In this document: piece after piece, positions 25,701-34,215 of the stretch | Layout: each line of letters starts with the position of its first letter | How positions within the stretch are numbered: the stretch's first letter is position 1 | NCBI RefSeq assembly: GCF_025717065.2 | Contig: NZ_JAOVZO020000015.1 | Span: forward strand, 181,656 to 245,655 | Direction: 5' to 3' | Length of the DNA stretch: 64,000 nucleotides | DNA from: Tahibacter soli | Lineage (GTDB): Bacteria > Pseudomonadota > Gammaproteobacteria > Xanthomonadales > Rhodanobacteraceae | Position numbers and translations under genes: made by a program | Notes under the pieces: generated by a model | The model's database searches: none | Seen by the model: the letters and a program-made list of their open reading frames with translations, nothing else | What the model was told of the DNA's origin: nothing

Positions 25701-25946
25701 CGCGGCTTCGTGCGCGACATGGAATCGAACCGGCGCCACCGCGCGATCGTGCGCACGATCGCGGCGTTCGCCGAAGACCTCGGCCTCGCGCTGACGGCCG
25801 AAGGCGTCGAAACGAACGGGCAGGCCGAACTCCTGATCGCGATGGGCGTCGATACCGCGCAGGGATTTCTCTACGCCCCGGCGCTGCGTGCGCATGAAAT
25901 GGAATTGCTGCTCTCGGCGGGCTCGGGGCTCAAACGCCGGGCGTAG
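22746..25946 (+). CDS. Multi-PAS GGDEF-EAL cyclic-di-GMP signalling protein
   Basis: A 1066-residue cytoplasmic protein with no membrane segment. PAS domains run head to tail at about residues 10-120, 128-245, 250-370, 375-495 and 500-625 (repeated VDANPAL..., ...GYEEHELVG, ...DVTERH type blocks). A diguanylate cyclase domain follows, about 630-795, with RYGGDEF at about 708 and no RxxD inhibitory site just before it. The EAL domain, about 815-1060, has CEALLRW (about 837), DDFGTGYSSL and EGVET, the residues needed for phosphodiesterase activity. Both activities look intact, so its net direction cannot be predicted. A TATACT box lies only 8 bases before the ATG. Confidence 0.93.
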   Translation: MGSAHIQLAAAFRLSDSLVLILDAADGTIVDANPALERTLGWSRDELVGCRPLDIGLWPSVEARSLIWARLRGERRIVNEPLRFARRDGTMLGATLQCELIDYDDRVLVLAIAQLTHADPRPDAAIDASSYRSLFLAAREGIYRSLPTGGMIDVNPAYANLFGYDSPEHMLRDFPRVTRELYVDAAHADRIYGELYEKGRIANERARVYRRDGSVIWISENARTVRDAEGRLLFFEGSMVDITDEVAAEACLRQSEALYRILVDNCRDGVFLIQRGKVVFTNGAMAAMLGYTVDELTGSEYMNLVAPESREAQTRRRAEREAGSREAQGYEIQMLRKDGTRRLVEVRADPVEFDGDIASTGTARDVTDERASRVALAEAERKFRKLFEHSVVGLFQSHPDGRILEANPAFARMTGYASAAQLLASGTRAGDIYADANERVRLMRLLEREGRFRDEEVRFRRRDGSELWVSADAHLVRDADGAVLHIEGSTQDVTARRDAERALRRSEERYRLLVEHSQAAVYVMRDDRYTYVNQMFVALSGYEEHELVGMHWRELATPEGLRIIEERLAARARGEPVPHDYETWLRHKDGRELRVNVSAGVFRLDDVDYFSGTLRDVTERHRFERELERTATHDALTQLPNRELFDRLMARRLEHARATSRFDYAMLFLDLDGFKFVNDSLGHAAGDRLLVAIAERLAASLGDGGVLARYGGDEFTVLPTASCDAAAAEVVARQMLASLAEPFEVDGHRIYTGASIGIVLGADAYSTPQEVLRDADTAMYRAKARGKSGYVVFDEAMHGEARARFALETDLRLAFERGEFDVWYQPLVDLRSGALVGCEALLRWRHPSRGLLLPPDFLNVAEETGLIVPIDWWMLERACTDLARWRRDYPAFSHLHVNVNVDDRQFSERDVASGVGDVLARTGLAPSALALEVTETVFRTGRSKAETILREVKALGVSLVVDDFGTGYSSLDSFASSPFDALKIDRGFVRDMESNRRHRAIVRTIAAFAEDLGLALTAEGVETNGQAELLIAMGVDTAQGFLYAPALRAHEMELLLSAGSGLKRRA

Positions 25947-25992
25947 CCGAGCGCGGTGCTCGGGGCCTTATGCACGCCGGTGATAGCGGGCA

Positions 25993-26020
25993 TTGCCTTG
26001 ATGCTGCGTCGCGGCATAAT
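25993..26020 (+). promoter_or_regulatory. Promoter of the serC operon
   Basis: TTGCCT (25993-25998), a 16-base spacer and CATAAT (26015-26020). It supports the GTG at 26051 as serC start, because the in-frame ATG at 25970 lies upstream of it. Confidence 0.55.
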
Positions 26021-26050
26021 GCGGTGAAGATCGTCGAGGAGCAGTGCCCC

Positions 26051-27133
26051 GTGAGTCGCGGTTACAACTTCAGCGCCGGCCCCGCCGCGCTGCCGGAAGC
26101 GGTGTTGCGCCGCGCGCAGGCCGAATTGCTCGAATGGGACGGCGTCAGCGCGTCGGTGATGGAAGTGAGCCATCGCGGCAAGGATTTCATGGCGATGGCG
26201 CAGCGCGCCGAGGCCGACCTGCGTTCGCTCATGACGATTCCTTCCAACTACCATGTGCTGTTTCTGCAGGGCGGCGCGACGCAGCATTTCGCGCAGATCC
26301 CGATGAACATCGCGCGGCGCGACGAGCGCGCCGACTACGTCGTCAGCGGCGACTGGGGCGAGAAGGCCGTGCGCGAAGCCGGCCCGATGGTAAAAGTGCA
26401 CGTTGCGGCAACGTCGGCGGCGAACGCCCACACCGCGCCGCCGCCGCGCGACACGTGGGATCTCGATCCGCACGCCGCCTACGTGCACTACACGCCGAAC
26501 GAAACGATCCGCGGCGTCGAGTTCATGGACGTACCGGACGTCGGCGACGTGCCGCTCGTGGCCGATTTCTCTTCGTCGATCCTGTCGCACCCGGTCGACG
26601 TGTCGAAGTTCGGCCTGATCTACGCCGGCGCGCAGAAGAACATCGGCGCAGCGGGTCTCGTCGTCGTGATCGTGCGCGACGATCTTCTGGCGCGCAGCCC
26701 GAAGGACATCCCGAAGATATTCAGCTACGCCGAGCATGCGGCGAACGGATCGCTGCTCAACACGCCGAACACGTTCGGCTGGTATCTGTCGGGCCTCGTG
26801 TTCGAATGGATCCGCGACAACGGCGGCGTTGCCGAAATGGCCCGGCGCAACCAGGCGAAGGCCGATATGCTGTACGGCTACATCGACGGCTCGGGCTTCT
26901 ATCGCAACCCCGTCGACCCGGCCGCGCGCTCGCGCATGAACGTGCCGTTCACGCTGCCGGACGCGCAGCTCGACGCGGCGTTTCTGCGCGAGTCGCACGA
27001 CGCGGGCCTGCTCGCGCTCAAGGGCCACAAGCTCGTCGGCGGCATGCGCGCGTCGATCTACAACGCGATGCCGATCGAGGGCGTGCGGGCGCTCGTCGAT
27101 TTCATGCGCGACTTCGCGCGGCGCAACGGCTAA
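26051..27133 (+). CDS. serC: Phosphoserine aminotransferase
   Basis: A 360-residue PLP enzyme converting 3-phosphohydroxypyruvate and glutamate to phosphoserine. It also acts in the pyridoxal phosphate pathway. SRGYNFSAGPAALP is the typical N-terminus, and LFLQGGATQHFAQIP and YAGAQKNIGAAGLV (the PLP Lys, about residue 197) follow. GTG 26051 is chosen: GAGGAG lies 9 bases upstream, a promoter lies just before it, and the length then equals the family norm. It is the first gene of a serC-pheA-hisC-aroA-cmk string. Confidence 0.95.
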   Translation: MSRGYNFSAGPAALPEAVLRRAQAELLEWDGVSASVMEVSHRGKDFMAMAQRAEADLRSLMTIPSNYHVLFLQGGATQHFAQIPMNIARRDERADYVVSGDWGEKAVREAGPMVKVHVAATSAANAHTAPPPRDTWDLDPHAAYVHYTPNETIRGVEFMDVPDVGDVPLVADFSSSILSHPVDVSKFGLIYAGAQKNIGAAGLVVVIVRDDLLARSPKDIPKIFSYAEHAANGSLLNTPNTFGWYLSGLVFEWIRDNGGVAEMARRNQAKADMLYGYIDGSGFYRNPVDPAARSRMNVPFTLPDAQLDAAFLRESHDAGLLALKGHKLVGGMRASIYNAMPIEGVRALVDFMRDFARRNG

Positions 27134-27146
27134 CGAGAGAGAAGCA

Positions 27147-28247
27147 ATGAACGAGAACAACGACGCGGCGCCGCCGAACCTGGCGGACGTAAGGGCGCGC
27201 ATCGACGCGATCGACCGCGACATCCAGGCGCTCATCGCCGAACGCGCCGGCTGGGCGCGCGAGGTCGGCAGGGCGAAGGGGCCGCTCAAGGCGGCCGTCG
27301 ACTATTACCGGCCCGAGCGCGAAGCGCAGGTGCTGCGGATGGTGATCGACCGCAACCGGGGGCCGCTCTCGAACGAGGAAGTCGTGCGCCTGTTCCGCGA
27401 GATCATGTCGGCGTGCCTGGCGCAGCAGGAGCCGCTCAAGATCGGTTTTCTCGGCCCGGAAGGCACGTTCAGCCAGCAAGCGGTGCTCAAGCACTTCGGC
27501 CATTCGATCAAGGGCCTGCCGCTCGCGACGATCGACGAGGTGTTCCAGGAGGTCGCCGCCGGCAGCGCCGACTTCGGCGTCGTGCCGATCGAGAATTCGA
27601 GCGAGGGTACGGTGAACTCGTCGCTCGACCTGTTCGTGACCTCGCCGCTCAAGATCTGCGGCGAAATCGAGCTGCGCATCCACCAGCACCTGCTCGCGCG
27701 CGGCGGCCGTCTCGAAGACATCGAGCGCGTGTACTCGCATCCGCAGTCGCTCGGCCAGTGCAAGGCGTGGCTGCGCGCGAACCTGCCGAACGCCGAGCGC
27801 ATTCCCGTGTCGAGCAACGCCGAAGCGGCGCGGCGCGCGCGCAGCGCGGACGACGCGGCCGCGATCGCCGGCGAAACGGCCGCGCACATCTACGGCCTCA
27901 AGGTGCTGGCGCGGCAGATCGAGGACCGGCCGGACAATACGACGCGCTTCTTCGTAATCGGCCGCGAAGTGTTTCCGCCGTCGGGACACGACAAGACGTC
28001 GCTCCTGATGTCGGTCAAGGACCGCCCCGGCGCGCTGTACGACCTTCTGACGCCGTTCGCCGACCAGGGCCTGTCGATGACCAAGATCGAATCGCGGCCG
28101 GCGCGCACCGGCAAGTGGGAGTACGTGTTCTTCGTCGAAGTGGAAGGCCACGCCGAGGACGCGCGCATGAGCGCGGCGATCGAAGCGGCGCGCGCGCGCG
28201 CGGCGGAACTGAAAGTGCTCGGCTCCTACCCGGTGGCGCTGCTGTGA
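27147..28247 (+). CDS. pheA: Bifunctional chorismate mutase/prephenate dehydratase (P-protein)
   Basis: A 366-residue enzyme of phenylalanine synthesis. Residues 8-90 form an AroQ-type chorismate mutase (VRARIDAIDRDIQALIAERAG). Residues 92-270 form the dehydratase (IGFLGPEGTFSQQA, PIENSSEGTVNSSLDLF, DNTTRFFVIG). Residues 278-360 form an ACT domain for feedback by Phe, with the ESRP motif (MTKIESRPARTGKWEYVFFVE). GAGAGAAG precedes the ATG. Its stop overlaps the GTG of hisC. Confidence 0.95.
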   Translation: MNENNDAAPPNLADVRARIDAIDRDIQALIAERAGWAREVGRAKGPLKAAVDYYRPEREAQVLRMVIDRNRGPLSNEEVVRLFREIMSACLAQQEPLKIGFLGPEGTFSQQAVLKHFGHSIKGLPLATIDEVFQEVAAGSADFGVVPIENSSEGTVNSSLDLFVTSPLKICGEIELRIHQHLLARGGRLEDIERVYSHPQSLGQCKAWLRANLPNAERIPVSSNAEAARRARSADDAAAIAGETAAHIYGLKVLARQIEDRPDNTTRFFVIGREVFPPSGHDKTSLLMSVKDRPGALYDLLTPFADQGLSMTKIESRPARTGKWEYVFFVEVEGHAEDARMSAAIEAARARAAELKVLGSYPVALL

Positions 28248-29350
28248 GCTTCGACGCGCTGAAACTTGCGAATCCCGCGACGCGCGCGCTGCGCGCGTAC
28301 GACCCCGGCCACGACCTGCCCGCGCTGCGCCTGGAATACGGCGAGCGTCTCGTCGAACTCGGTTCGAACGAAACCTCGCTCGGCGCGAGCCCGCGCGTCG
28401 CCGAGGCCATCGCCGCGGCGCTGCCGGACGTGTACCGCTATCCCGACCCGAAAGGCGCGTCGCTCAAAGCGGCGCTCGCGTCGACGCTCGGCGTGGGCGC
28501 CGAACAGATCGCGCTCGGCAACGGCTCGCACGAACTCCTGATGCTGATCGCGCAGTGTTTCGCCGACGCGTCGACTTCGGTCGTCTTTTCGCAGTACGGC
28601 TTCGCCGTGTTCGCGATCGCGACGGCCGCGACCGGCGCGCGGCCGGTCCGCGTGCCGGCGCTGCCGGCCGGACATCCGCGCGCGCCGCTCGGGCACGACC
28701 TCGTCGCGATGGCGGCGGCGATCGAAGCCGATACGCGGCTCGTCTACGTCGCGAACCCGAACAATCCGACCGGCACGTGGTTCGACGACGCCGCGCTCGA
28801 CGCGTTCGTCGCCGCGGTGCCGCCCGAAACGATCGTCGTGGTCGACGAGGCGTATGCCGAGTACGTGACGAAGCCCGGCGTATCGAGCGCGCTGCGTCTC
28901 GTCGCCGACCATCCGAACGTCGTCGTCACGCGCACGTTCTCCAAGGCCTATGCGCTCGCGGGACTGCGCGTCGGCTATGCGGTCGGCTCGCCGGCCGTGA
29001 TCGCCGTGCTCGAGCGCCTGCGCGAATCGTTCAACGTCAACGCGCTGGCGCTGGTCGCGGCGCAGGCGGCGCTCGGCGATGCCGGGCACGCACGGAAGAT
29101 CCGCGACGTCACCGCGCAGGAGCGCGAATGGCTCGCCGCGCAACTCGCCGCGCGCGGCCTGCGCTGTTTTCCGTCGCAGACCAATTTCATCCTCGTCGAT
29201 TTCGCGACCGACGCGGCGGTGATCGAGGCGAAGCTGTTCGAGCACGCGGTCGTCGTGCGGCCGATGGCCGGCTACGGCCTGCCGACGTGCCTGCGCATCA
29301 GCGTCGGCACGCGCGCCGAAAGCGAGCGGCTGCTGGAGGCGTTGCCGTGA
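28244..29350 (+). CDS. hisC: Histidinol-phosphate aminotransferase
   Basis: A 368-residue class I/II PLP aminotransferase. It has SNETSLGASPRV near the N-terminus, VANPNNPTGTWF (about 170), VVVDEAYAEYV and RTFSKAYALAGLRVGYAVG with the PLP Lys at about 231. It makes histidinol phosphate and often also serves aromatic amino acid synthesis, which would explain its place between pheA and aroA. The start is GTG 28244, overlapping the pheA stop as GTGA. The next gene starts with the same overlap. Assignment among paralogous aminotransferases is by best fit. Confidence 0.88.
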   Translation: MSFDALKLANPATRALRAYDPGHDLPALRLEYGERLVELGSNETSLGASPRVAEAIAAALPDVYRYPDPKGASLKAALASTLGVGAEQIALGNGSHELLMLIAQCFADASTSVVFSQYGFAVFAIATAATGARPVRVPALPAGHPRAPLGHDLVAMAAAIEADTRLVYVANPNNPTGTWFDDAALDAFVAAVPPETIVVVDEAYAEYVTKPGVSSALRLVADHPNVVVTRTFSKAYALAGLRVGYAVGSPAVIAVLERLRESFNVNALALVAAQAALGDAGHARKIRDVTAQEREWLAAQLAARGLRCFPSQTNFILVDFATDAAVIEAKLFEHAVVVRPMAGYGLPTCLRISVGTRAESERLLEALP

Positions 29351-30666
29351 GCGGATCGACGGAAACCTGGACGAGCGTCCCGGTCGCGCGAGCCCTCGGC
29401 GGCGAGGTGCGCGTACCCGGCGACAAGTCGATTTCGCACCGCGCGGTGATGTTCGCGTCGCTGGCCGAAGGCGTGTCGCGCGTCAGCGGCTTTCTCGAAG
29501 GCGAAGACACGCGCGCGACCGCGCGCGCGTTCGCGGCGATGGGCGTGCGCGTCGACGCGCCGTCGGCGAGCGAGCGGGTCGTGCACGGCGTGGGCCTTGC
29601 GGGCCTGGCCGCGCCGGCGCGGCCGATCGATTGCGGCAACGCGGGCACCGGCATGCGCCTCCTCACCGGCATCCTCGCCGGGCAGGCGTTCGATACGACG
29701 CTCGTGGGCGACGCATCGCTGTCGCGCCGGCCGATGCGCCGCGTGATCGAACCGCTCGCGCGCATGGGCGCGCGGATCGACGCGCAGGACGGCGGCCTGC
29801 CGCCGCTCACGGTGCGCGGCGGGCGCGACCTCGTCGGCATCGACTACGCGCTGCCGGTCGCGAGCGCGCAGGTGAAGTCGGCGATCCTGCTCGCCGGCCT
29901 GTACGCGAAGGGCGAAACGTCGATCGCCGAGCCGCATCCGACGCGCGACTACACCGAGCGCATGCTGGCCGCGTTCGGCTGGCCGATCGCGTTCGGCGAG
30001 GGCAGGGCGAGCCTCGACGGCGGCCATCGCCTGCGCGCGACCGACGTCGTGGTGCCGGCCGATTTCTCGTCGGCGGCGTTCTTTCTCGTCGCGGCGAGCA
30101 TCGTGCCGGGTTCCGACCTCCTGCTGCGCGACGTCGGCGTCAATCCGCGCCGCACGGGCCTCGTCGACGCGCTGCGTCTGATGGGCGCCGACATCCGCGC
30201 CGAAAACCCGCGCCAGCTCGGCGGCGAGCCGGTGGCCGACCTGCGCGTGCGTCACGCGACGCTGCGCGGCGTCGACGTGCCGGCCGCGCTCGTACCGGAC
30301 ATGATCGACGAGTTCCCGATTCTGTTCGTCGCCGCGGCGGCGGCTTCCGGCACGACGCGCGTCACCGGCGCGGCCGAGCTGCGCGTCAAGGAGTCGGACC
30401 GCATCGCGGTGATGGCCCGCGGCCTGCGCGCGCTCGGCGTCGCGGTCGAAGAAACGCCGGACGGCGCGGTCGTCGAAGGCGGCCGCATCGGCGGCGGCGA
30501 GGTCGACAGCGCCGGCGACCATCGGTGCGCGATGAGTTTCGCCGTCGCGGGGCTCGTGGCGGGCGGTACGGTACGCATCGCCGACTGCGCCAACGTCGCG
30601 ACGTCGTTTCCGGGTTTCGCCGATCTCGCCAACGGCTGCGGATTTGCGCTGTCGACCGGCGCCTGA
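29347..30666 (+). CDS. aroA: 3-phosphoshikimate 1-carboxyvinyltransferase (EPSP synthase)
   Basis: A 439-residue enzyme that joins shikimate-3-phosphate and PEP in the shikimate pathway. Seen motifs are VPGDKSISHRAVMFASLAEG (PEP-binding Lys, about residue 25), CGNAGTGMRLLTGILAG (about 96-112), LPVASAQVKSAILLAGLYA, VPDMIDEFPILFVAAA and LRVKESDRIAVMA. The start is GTG 29347, overlapping hisC (GTGA). The 73-base gap that follows carries TAGACT as a possible cmk -10 element. Confidence 0.95.
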   Translation: MSGSTETWTSVPVARALGGEVRVPGDKSISHRAVMFASLAEGVSRVSGFLEGEDTRATARAFAAMGVRVDAPSASERVVHGVGLAGLAAPARPIDCGNAGTGMRLLTGILAGQAFDTTLVGDASLSRRPMRRVIEPLARMGARIDAQDGGLPPLTVRGGRDLVGIDYALPVASAQVKSAILLAGLYAKGETSIAEPHPTRDYTERMLAAFGWPIAFGEGRASLDGGHRLRATDVVVPADFSSAAFFLVAASIVPGSDLLLRDVGVNPRRTGLVDALRLMGADIRAENPRQLGGEPVADLRVRHATLRGVDVPAALVPDMIDEFPILFVAAAAASGTTRVTGAAELRVKESDRIAVMARGLRALGVAVEETPDGAVVEGGRIGGGEVDSAGDHRCAMSFAVAGLVAGGTVRIADCANVATSFPGFADLANGCGFALSTGA

Positions 30667-30739
30667 CAGCGGCCTCGACGGTCTGCGCCGTCGCCGGAAC
30701 TGCTAGACTCTCAAGGTTTGCGCACAGGGAGTCCAGCCG

Positions 30740-31426
30740 ATGAGTCGATCCGACAAGCCCGTCCCCGTTCTGACCGTCGACGGCCCCTCGGGCTCGGGCA
30801 AGGGCACGATCAGCCGGCTCGTCGCCGAACGGCTCGGCTGGCACCTGCTCGATTCGGGTGCGCTGTACCGCGCGGTCGGCTACGCGGCGAGCATGGCCGG
30901 ACTCGACCTGTCCGACGCCGAGGCCATGACGCGCTGCGCCGAGACCACGAAGATCACGTTCCGAGATCCGAAAGACGGCGGAGAAACAAGGGTTTACGTC
31001 AATTCCCACGACTCGACCGACGAGCTGCGCACCGAAACCGTCGGGGCGGTCGCGTCGGCGATCGCGGCGATTCCGTCCGTGCGCGCCGCGCTCGTGGACA
31101 AGCAGCACAGCTTCCGCCGCGCGCCGGGCCTCGTCGCCGACGGCCGCGACATGGGCACCGTGATCTTCCCGGACGCCCAGACGAAGGTGTTCCTGACGGC
31201 CAGCGCCGAGGAGCGCGCGAAGCGCCGGTATAAACAGTTGAAGGACAAGGGATTGGCCGTTACACTTACGTCCCTTTTGCGCGAGATCGAAGCGCGCGAC
31301 GCCCGCGACGCGGCGCGTCCGGTAGCCCCGCTGAAGCCGGCGCACGACGCCGTCTTGATCGATTCGACCGGCATGCCCGTCGACGCCGTGGTGGAGAAGG
31401 TGCTGAACCTCCTCCGTCCGGCCTGA
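30740..31426 (+). CDS. cmk: Cytidylate kinase
   Basis: A 228-residue P-loop kinase phosphorylating CMP and dCMP. It has [24 protein letters not shown] (Walker A, about residues 14-20), [29 protein letters not shown] and the LID region RRYKQL. Length is normal. Cmk upstream of rpsA is an old, widely kept gene pair in proteobacteria. CAGGGAG precedes the ATG. Confidence 0.95.
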   Translation: MSRSDKPVPVLTVDGPSGSGKGTISRLVAERLGWHLLDSGALYRAVGYAASMAGLDLSDAEAMTRCAETTKITFRDPKDGGETRVYVNSHDSTDELRTETVGAVASAIAAIPSVRAALVDKQHSFRRAPGLVADGRDMGTVIFPDAQTKVFLTASAEERAKRRYKQLKDKGLAVTLTSLLREIEARDARDAARPVAPLKPAHDAVLIDSTGMPVDAVVEKVLNLLRPA

Positions 31427-31517
31427 CAGTCGCATTCTTCGCTTTTGCACAAAGGGAAAGGTCCCGCCGAACGCGGGGAATTCAACGGCGTCGCACCGAA
31501 TGCGCGCCCCAACAGGC

Positions 31518-31565
31518 AAGCCGGCACGTGAAGCACCGCAAGGGGCGTCGCGATGCGGCTTTTTT
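31518..31565 (+). promoter_or_regulatory. Terminator-like hairpin in the rpsA leader (possible attenuator)
   Basis: Just 17 bases before the rpsA ATG, the leader has CCGCA (31536-31540) pairing with TGCGG (31554-31558) followed by six T (31560-31565). An alternative longer stem pairs AAGCCG (31518-31523) with CGGCTT (31556-31561). The two stems exclude each other. No promoter fits between the T-run and the ATG, so rpsA transcripts must cross this site. Confidence 0.5.
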
Positions 31566-31582
31566 CCATTCTGGAACCCAAC

Positions 31583-33247
31583 ATGACTGAAAGTTTTGCC
31601 GAACTGTTTGAACAGAGCGAAGCCCTGATCAAATTCAAGCCGGGCACCATCGTTACCGGCATCGTCGTCGACATCAAGTCGGACGTCGTCGTCGTCAACG
31701 CGGGCCTCAAGTCCGAAGGCATCGTGCCGATCGAGCAGTTCCGCAACGAACGCGGCGAGCTCGAAGTGGCCGTCGGCGACGAGGTGAAGGTCGCGCTCGA
31801 TTCGCTGGAAAACGGATTCGGCGAGACCATGCTCTCGCGCGAGAAGGCCAAGCGCTCGCTCGTGTGGGACGAACTCGAAGAGGCGCAGAAGGCCAACGCC
31901 ACCGTCACCGGCCGCATCAGCGGCAAGGTCAAGGGCGGCTTCACGGTCGACATCAAGGACGTCCGCGCGTTCCTGCCGGGCTCGCTGGTCGACGTGCGTC
32001 CGGTGCGCGATCCGGTCTACCTCGAAGGCAAGGAACTCGAGTTCAAGATCATCAAGCTCGACCGCAAGCGCAACAACGTGGTCGTGTCGCGTCGCGCGGT
32101 CGTCGAGAGCGAGTTCAGCGCCGAGCGCGAATCGCTGCTCGAGAAGCTGCAGGAAGGCGCGGTGATCAAGGGCGTCGTCAAGAACCTGACCGACTACGGC
32201 GCGTTCGTCGACCTCGGCGGCATCGACGGCCTGCTGCACATCACCGACATGGCGTGGAAGCGCGTGCGTCACCCGTCCGAAGTCGTCAACGTCGGCGACG
32301 AGCTCGAAGTGCGCGTGCTCAAGTTCGACCGCGAGCGCAATCGCGTTTCGCTGGGTCTCAAGCAGCTCGGCGAAGACCCGTGGGTCAACATCTCGCGCCG
32401 CTACCCGACCGGCACCCGCCTGTTCGGCAAGGTCTCCAACGTCACCGACTACGGCTGCTTCGTCGAGCTCGAACCGGGCGTCGAAGGCCTCGTGCACGTC
32501 TCGGAAATGGACTGGACGAACAAGAACGTCAACCCGGGCAAGCTGGTCCAGGTGGGCGACGAAGTGCAGGTCATGGTGCTCGACGTCGACGAAGAGCGCC
32601 GCCGCATTTCGCTCGGCATCAAGCAGACCCAGTCGAACCCGTGGGAAACCTTCGCGGCCATCCACAAGAAGGGCGACAAGGTCAAGGGCCAGATCAAGTC
32701 GATCACCGACTTCGGCATCTTCGTCGGTCTCGACGGCGGTATCGACGGCCTCGTGCACCTGTCCGACATCTCGTGGCAGGCCACCGGCGAAGACCTCGTG
32801 CGCAACTTCAAGAAGGGCGAGGAAGTCGAAGCCGTGGTTCTCGCGGTCGATCCGGAACGCGAACGCATCTCGCTCGGCATCAAGCAGCTCGAGCAGGATC
32901 CGTTCGGCCAGTTCATGGCCGGCTCGCCGAAGGGCAGCATCGTCAACGGCACGGTCAAGGAAGTCGACGCGCGCGGTGCGACGATCGACCTCGGCGACGG
33001 CGTCGAAGGCTACCTGCGCGCCAGCGACATCGCCAAGGAACGCATCGACGACGCGACCCAGCACCTGAAGGTCGGCGACAAGGTCGAAGCCAAGTTCATC
33101 GGCATGGACCGCAAGGGCCGCACGCTGCAGCTGTCGATCCGCGCGAAGGACGAGGAAGAACTCCAGTCCGCGCTCGAAGAGTACCAGTCGAGCACCCTCG
33201 GCACCGCCAAGCTCGGCGCGCTGCTGAAGGAACAGCTCAAGAAGTAA
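31583..33247 (+). CDS. rpsA: 30S ribosomal protein S1
   Basis: A 554-residue protein with six S1-type OB-fold repeats. [26 protein letters not shown] is the standard N-terminus; repeats are marked by [45 protein letters not shown] and [24 protein letters not shown]1 recruits mRNA to the 30S subunit and represses its own translation in other gammaproteobacteria. The start at 31583 has GGAA upstream, and an in-frame ATG at 31553 would put the hairpin leader inside the gene. The gene has the more restricted, C-ending codon use expected of a highly expressed gene. Confidence 0.97.
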   Translation: MTESFAELFEQSEALIKFKPGTIVTGIVVDIKSDVVVVNAGLKSEGIVPIEQFRNERGELEVAVGDEVKVALDSLENGFGETMLSREKAKRSLVWDELEEAQKANATVTGRISGKVKGGFTVDIKDVRAFLPGSLVDVRPVRDPVYLEGKELEFKIIKLDRKRNNVVVSRRAVVESEFSAERESLLEKLQEGAVIKGVVKNLTDYGAFVDLGGIDGLLHITDMAWKRVRHPSEVVNVGDELEVRVLKFDRERNRVSLGLKQLGEDPWVNISRRYPTGTRLFGKVSNVTDYGCFVELEPGVEGLVHVSEMDWTNKNVNPGKLVQVGDEVQVMVLDVDEERRRISLGIKQTQSNPWETFAAIHKKGDKVKGQIKSITDFGIFVGLDGGIDGLVHLSDISWQATGEDLVRNFKKGEEVEAVVLAVDPERERISLGIKQLEQDPFGQFMAGSPKGSIVNGTVKEVDARGATIDLGDGVEGYLRASDIAKERIDDATQHLKVGDKVEAKFIGMDRKGRTLQLSIRAKDEEELQSALEEYQSSTLGTAKLGALLKEQLKK

Positions 33248-33260
33248 GCGACATCGCGTT

Positions 33261-33286
33261 CGACGGCGGCCGTCCGGCCGCCGTCG
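33261..33286 (+). terminator. Strong hairpin after rpsA
   Basis: An 11-bp perfect stem (CGACGGCGGCC/GGCCGCCGTCG) with loop GTCC lies 13 bases after the rpsA stop. There is no T-run. It is probably a transcript end or processing hairpin between rpsA and ihfB. Confidence 0.55.
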
Positions 33287-33416
33287 TCGCTCGACGGGCG
33301 GCCTCGTCCGGGGCTGCCGTCGTCGCCCGCGCACAAATTCCCCTGTGAACCGGGTCGAATAATGCGCTAAGCTCCCGTCCTGAAACGGAACTCTACCCGG
33401 CGGAGCCGAAGTACCC

Positions 33417-33722
33417 ATGACCAAGTCTGAGCTGATCGAGGCCTTGGCCGACCGGCAGAAGCACCTTGCGTTCAACGATGTTGAACTTGCCGTCAAAAAC
33501 CTCCTCGAACAGATGAGCCAGTCGCTTTCGAGCGGAGAACGCATCGAAATTCGCGGTTTTGGCAGCTTTTCCCTGCATTTCCGGCCGCCGCGCATGGGGC
33601 GCAACCCCAAGACCGGCGCGGCCGTGGCGTTGCCCGGCAAGCACGTGCCGCACTTCAAGCCCGGCAAGGAACTGCGCGAACGCGTGAACGGACCGGAAGA
33701 CGCCGGCCCGACGGCCGCCTGA
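33417..33722 (+). CDS. ihfB: Integration host factor subunit beta
   Basis: A 101-residue DNA-bending protein of the HU/IHF family. [17 protein letters not shown] and [48 protein letters not shown] carry the beta-arm with the intercalating Pro and the R-P-P-R motif. It works with IhfA (not in the window). rpsA-ihfB adjacency is conserved in gammaproteobacteria. CGGAG lies 10 bases before the ATG. Confidence 0.96.
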   Translation: MTKSELIEALADRQKHLAFNDVELAVKNLLEQMSQSLSSGERIEIRGFGSFSLHFRPPRMGRNPKTGAAVALPGKHVPHFKPGKELRERVNGPEDAGPTAA

Positions 33723-33930
33723 CCCCCGCACGCGTTCCGCGCGCGGCGCGGCAAGGACCCCAGTGGCCTGCAACCGAAAAATCGAAAGTAGCTCGCTCGT
33801 CCCGGCCGCGCAGTGCTTGCTGCTCGCTCGGCCAATAGCGGGTGCTATCGACCTCGCTCCGCAGCGGCGTCCTGCACGGCCAGTCCTTCGCGATCCCTCT
33901 TCCGATTTATCCGTTACAGGCCACTAGGCT

Positions 33931-34215
33931 ATGCGCGTCGTCTGGATTGCCCTGATCCTCCTGTTCGCGATCGCCGGCGCGGTATTCGGCGCGCTCAACA
34001 GCGACAGCGTCGTTTTCGATTTCTACGCCGGGCAGGCCGACCTGCCGAAAGGCGCGGCGCTGCTCGCCGCGCTTCTGACCGGCTGGATCGCCGGCGGCGC
34101 GGCCGTATGGCTCGGCGTCGTCGTTCCGCTCAAGCGCCGGCTCGGCCGCGCGCGGCGCGAACTCGTGCAGCGCCCGCAGGCGGCCGCCACGAACGGGGCG
34201 CCGTCCGACGCATGA
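33931..34215 (+). CDS. lapA: LapA domain (DUF1049) inner-membrane protein
   Basis: A 94-residue protein with two hydrophobic segments (VVWIALILLFAIAGAVFGALNS and GAALLAALLTGWIAGGAAVWLGVVV) and a short basic tail, the LapA layout. In Escherichia coli LapA is co-transcribed with LapB and takes part in lipopolysaccharide assembly. Its stop overlaps the lapB start as ATGA. The 208 bases before it hold no recognised feature. Confidence 0.88.
   Translation: MRVVWIALILLFAIAGAVFGALNSDSVVFDFYAGQADLPKGAALLAALLTGWIAGGAAVWLGVVVPLKRRLGRARRELVQRPQAAATNGAPSDA

Noticed and set aside
22635..25895. A 1086-codon open frame antisense to the GGDEF-EAL gene
   Set aside because: Same cause. The plus-strand frame has five PAS domains, GGDEF and EAL motifs; the antisense frame has none.
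25970..26050. An upstream ATG start for serC at 25970
   Set aside because: It lies before the likely promoter (25993-26020), has no ribosome site and adds 27 residues absent from the family.
30386..33835. A continuous 1149-codon open frame on the minus strand across aroA, cmk, rpsA and ihfB
   Set aside because: It is antisense to four well-known genes, its translation is low-complexity and rich in Arg, Ala, Val and Asp, and it has no ribosome site or family motif. It is an effect of high GC in the third codon position of the real genes.
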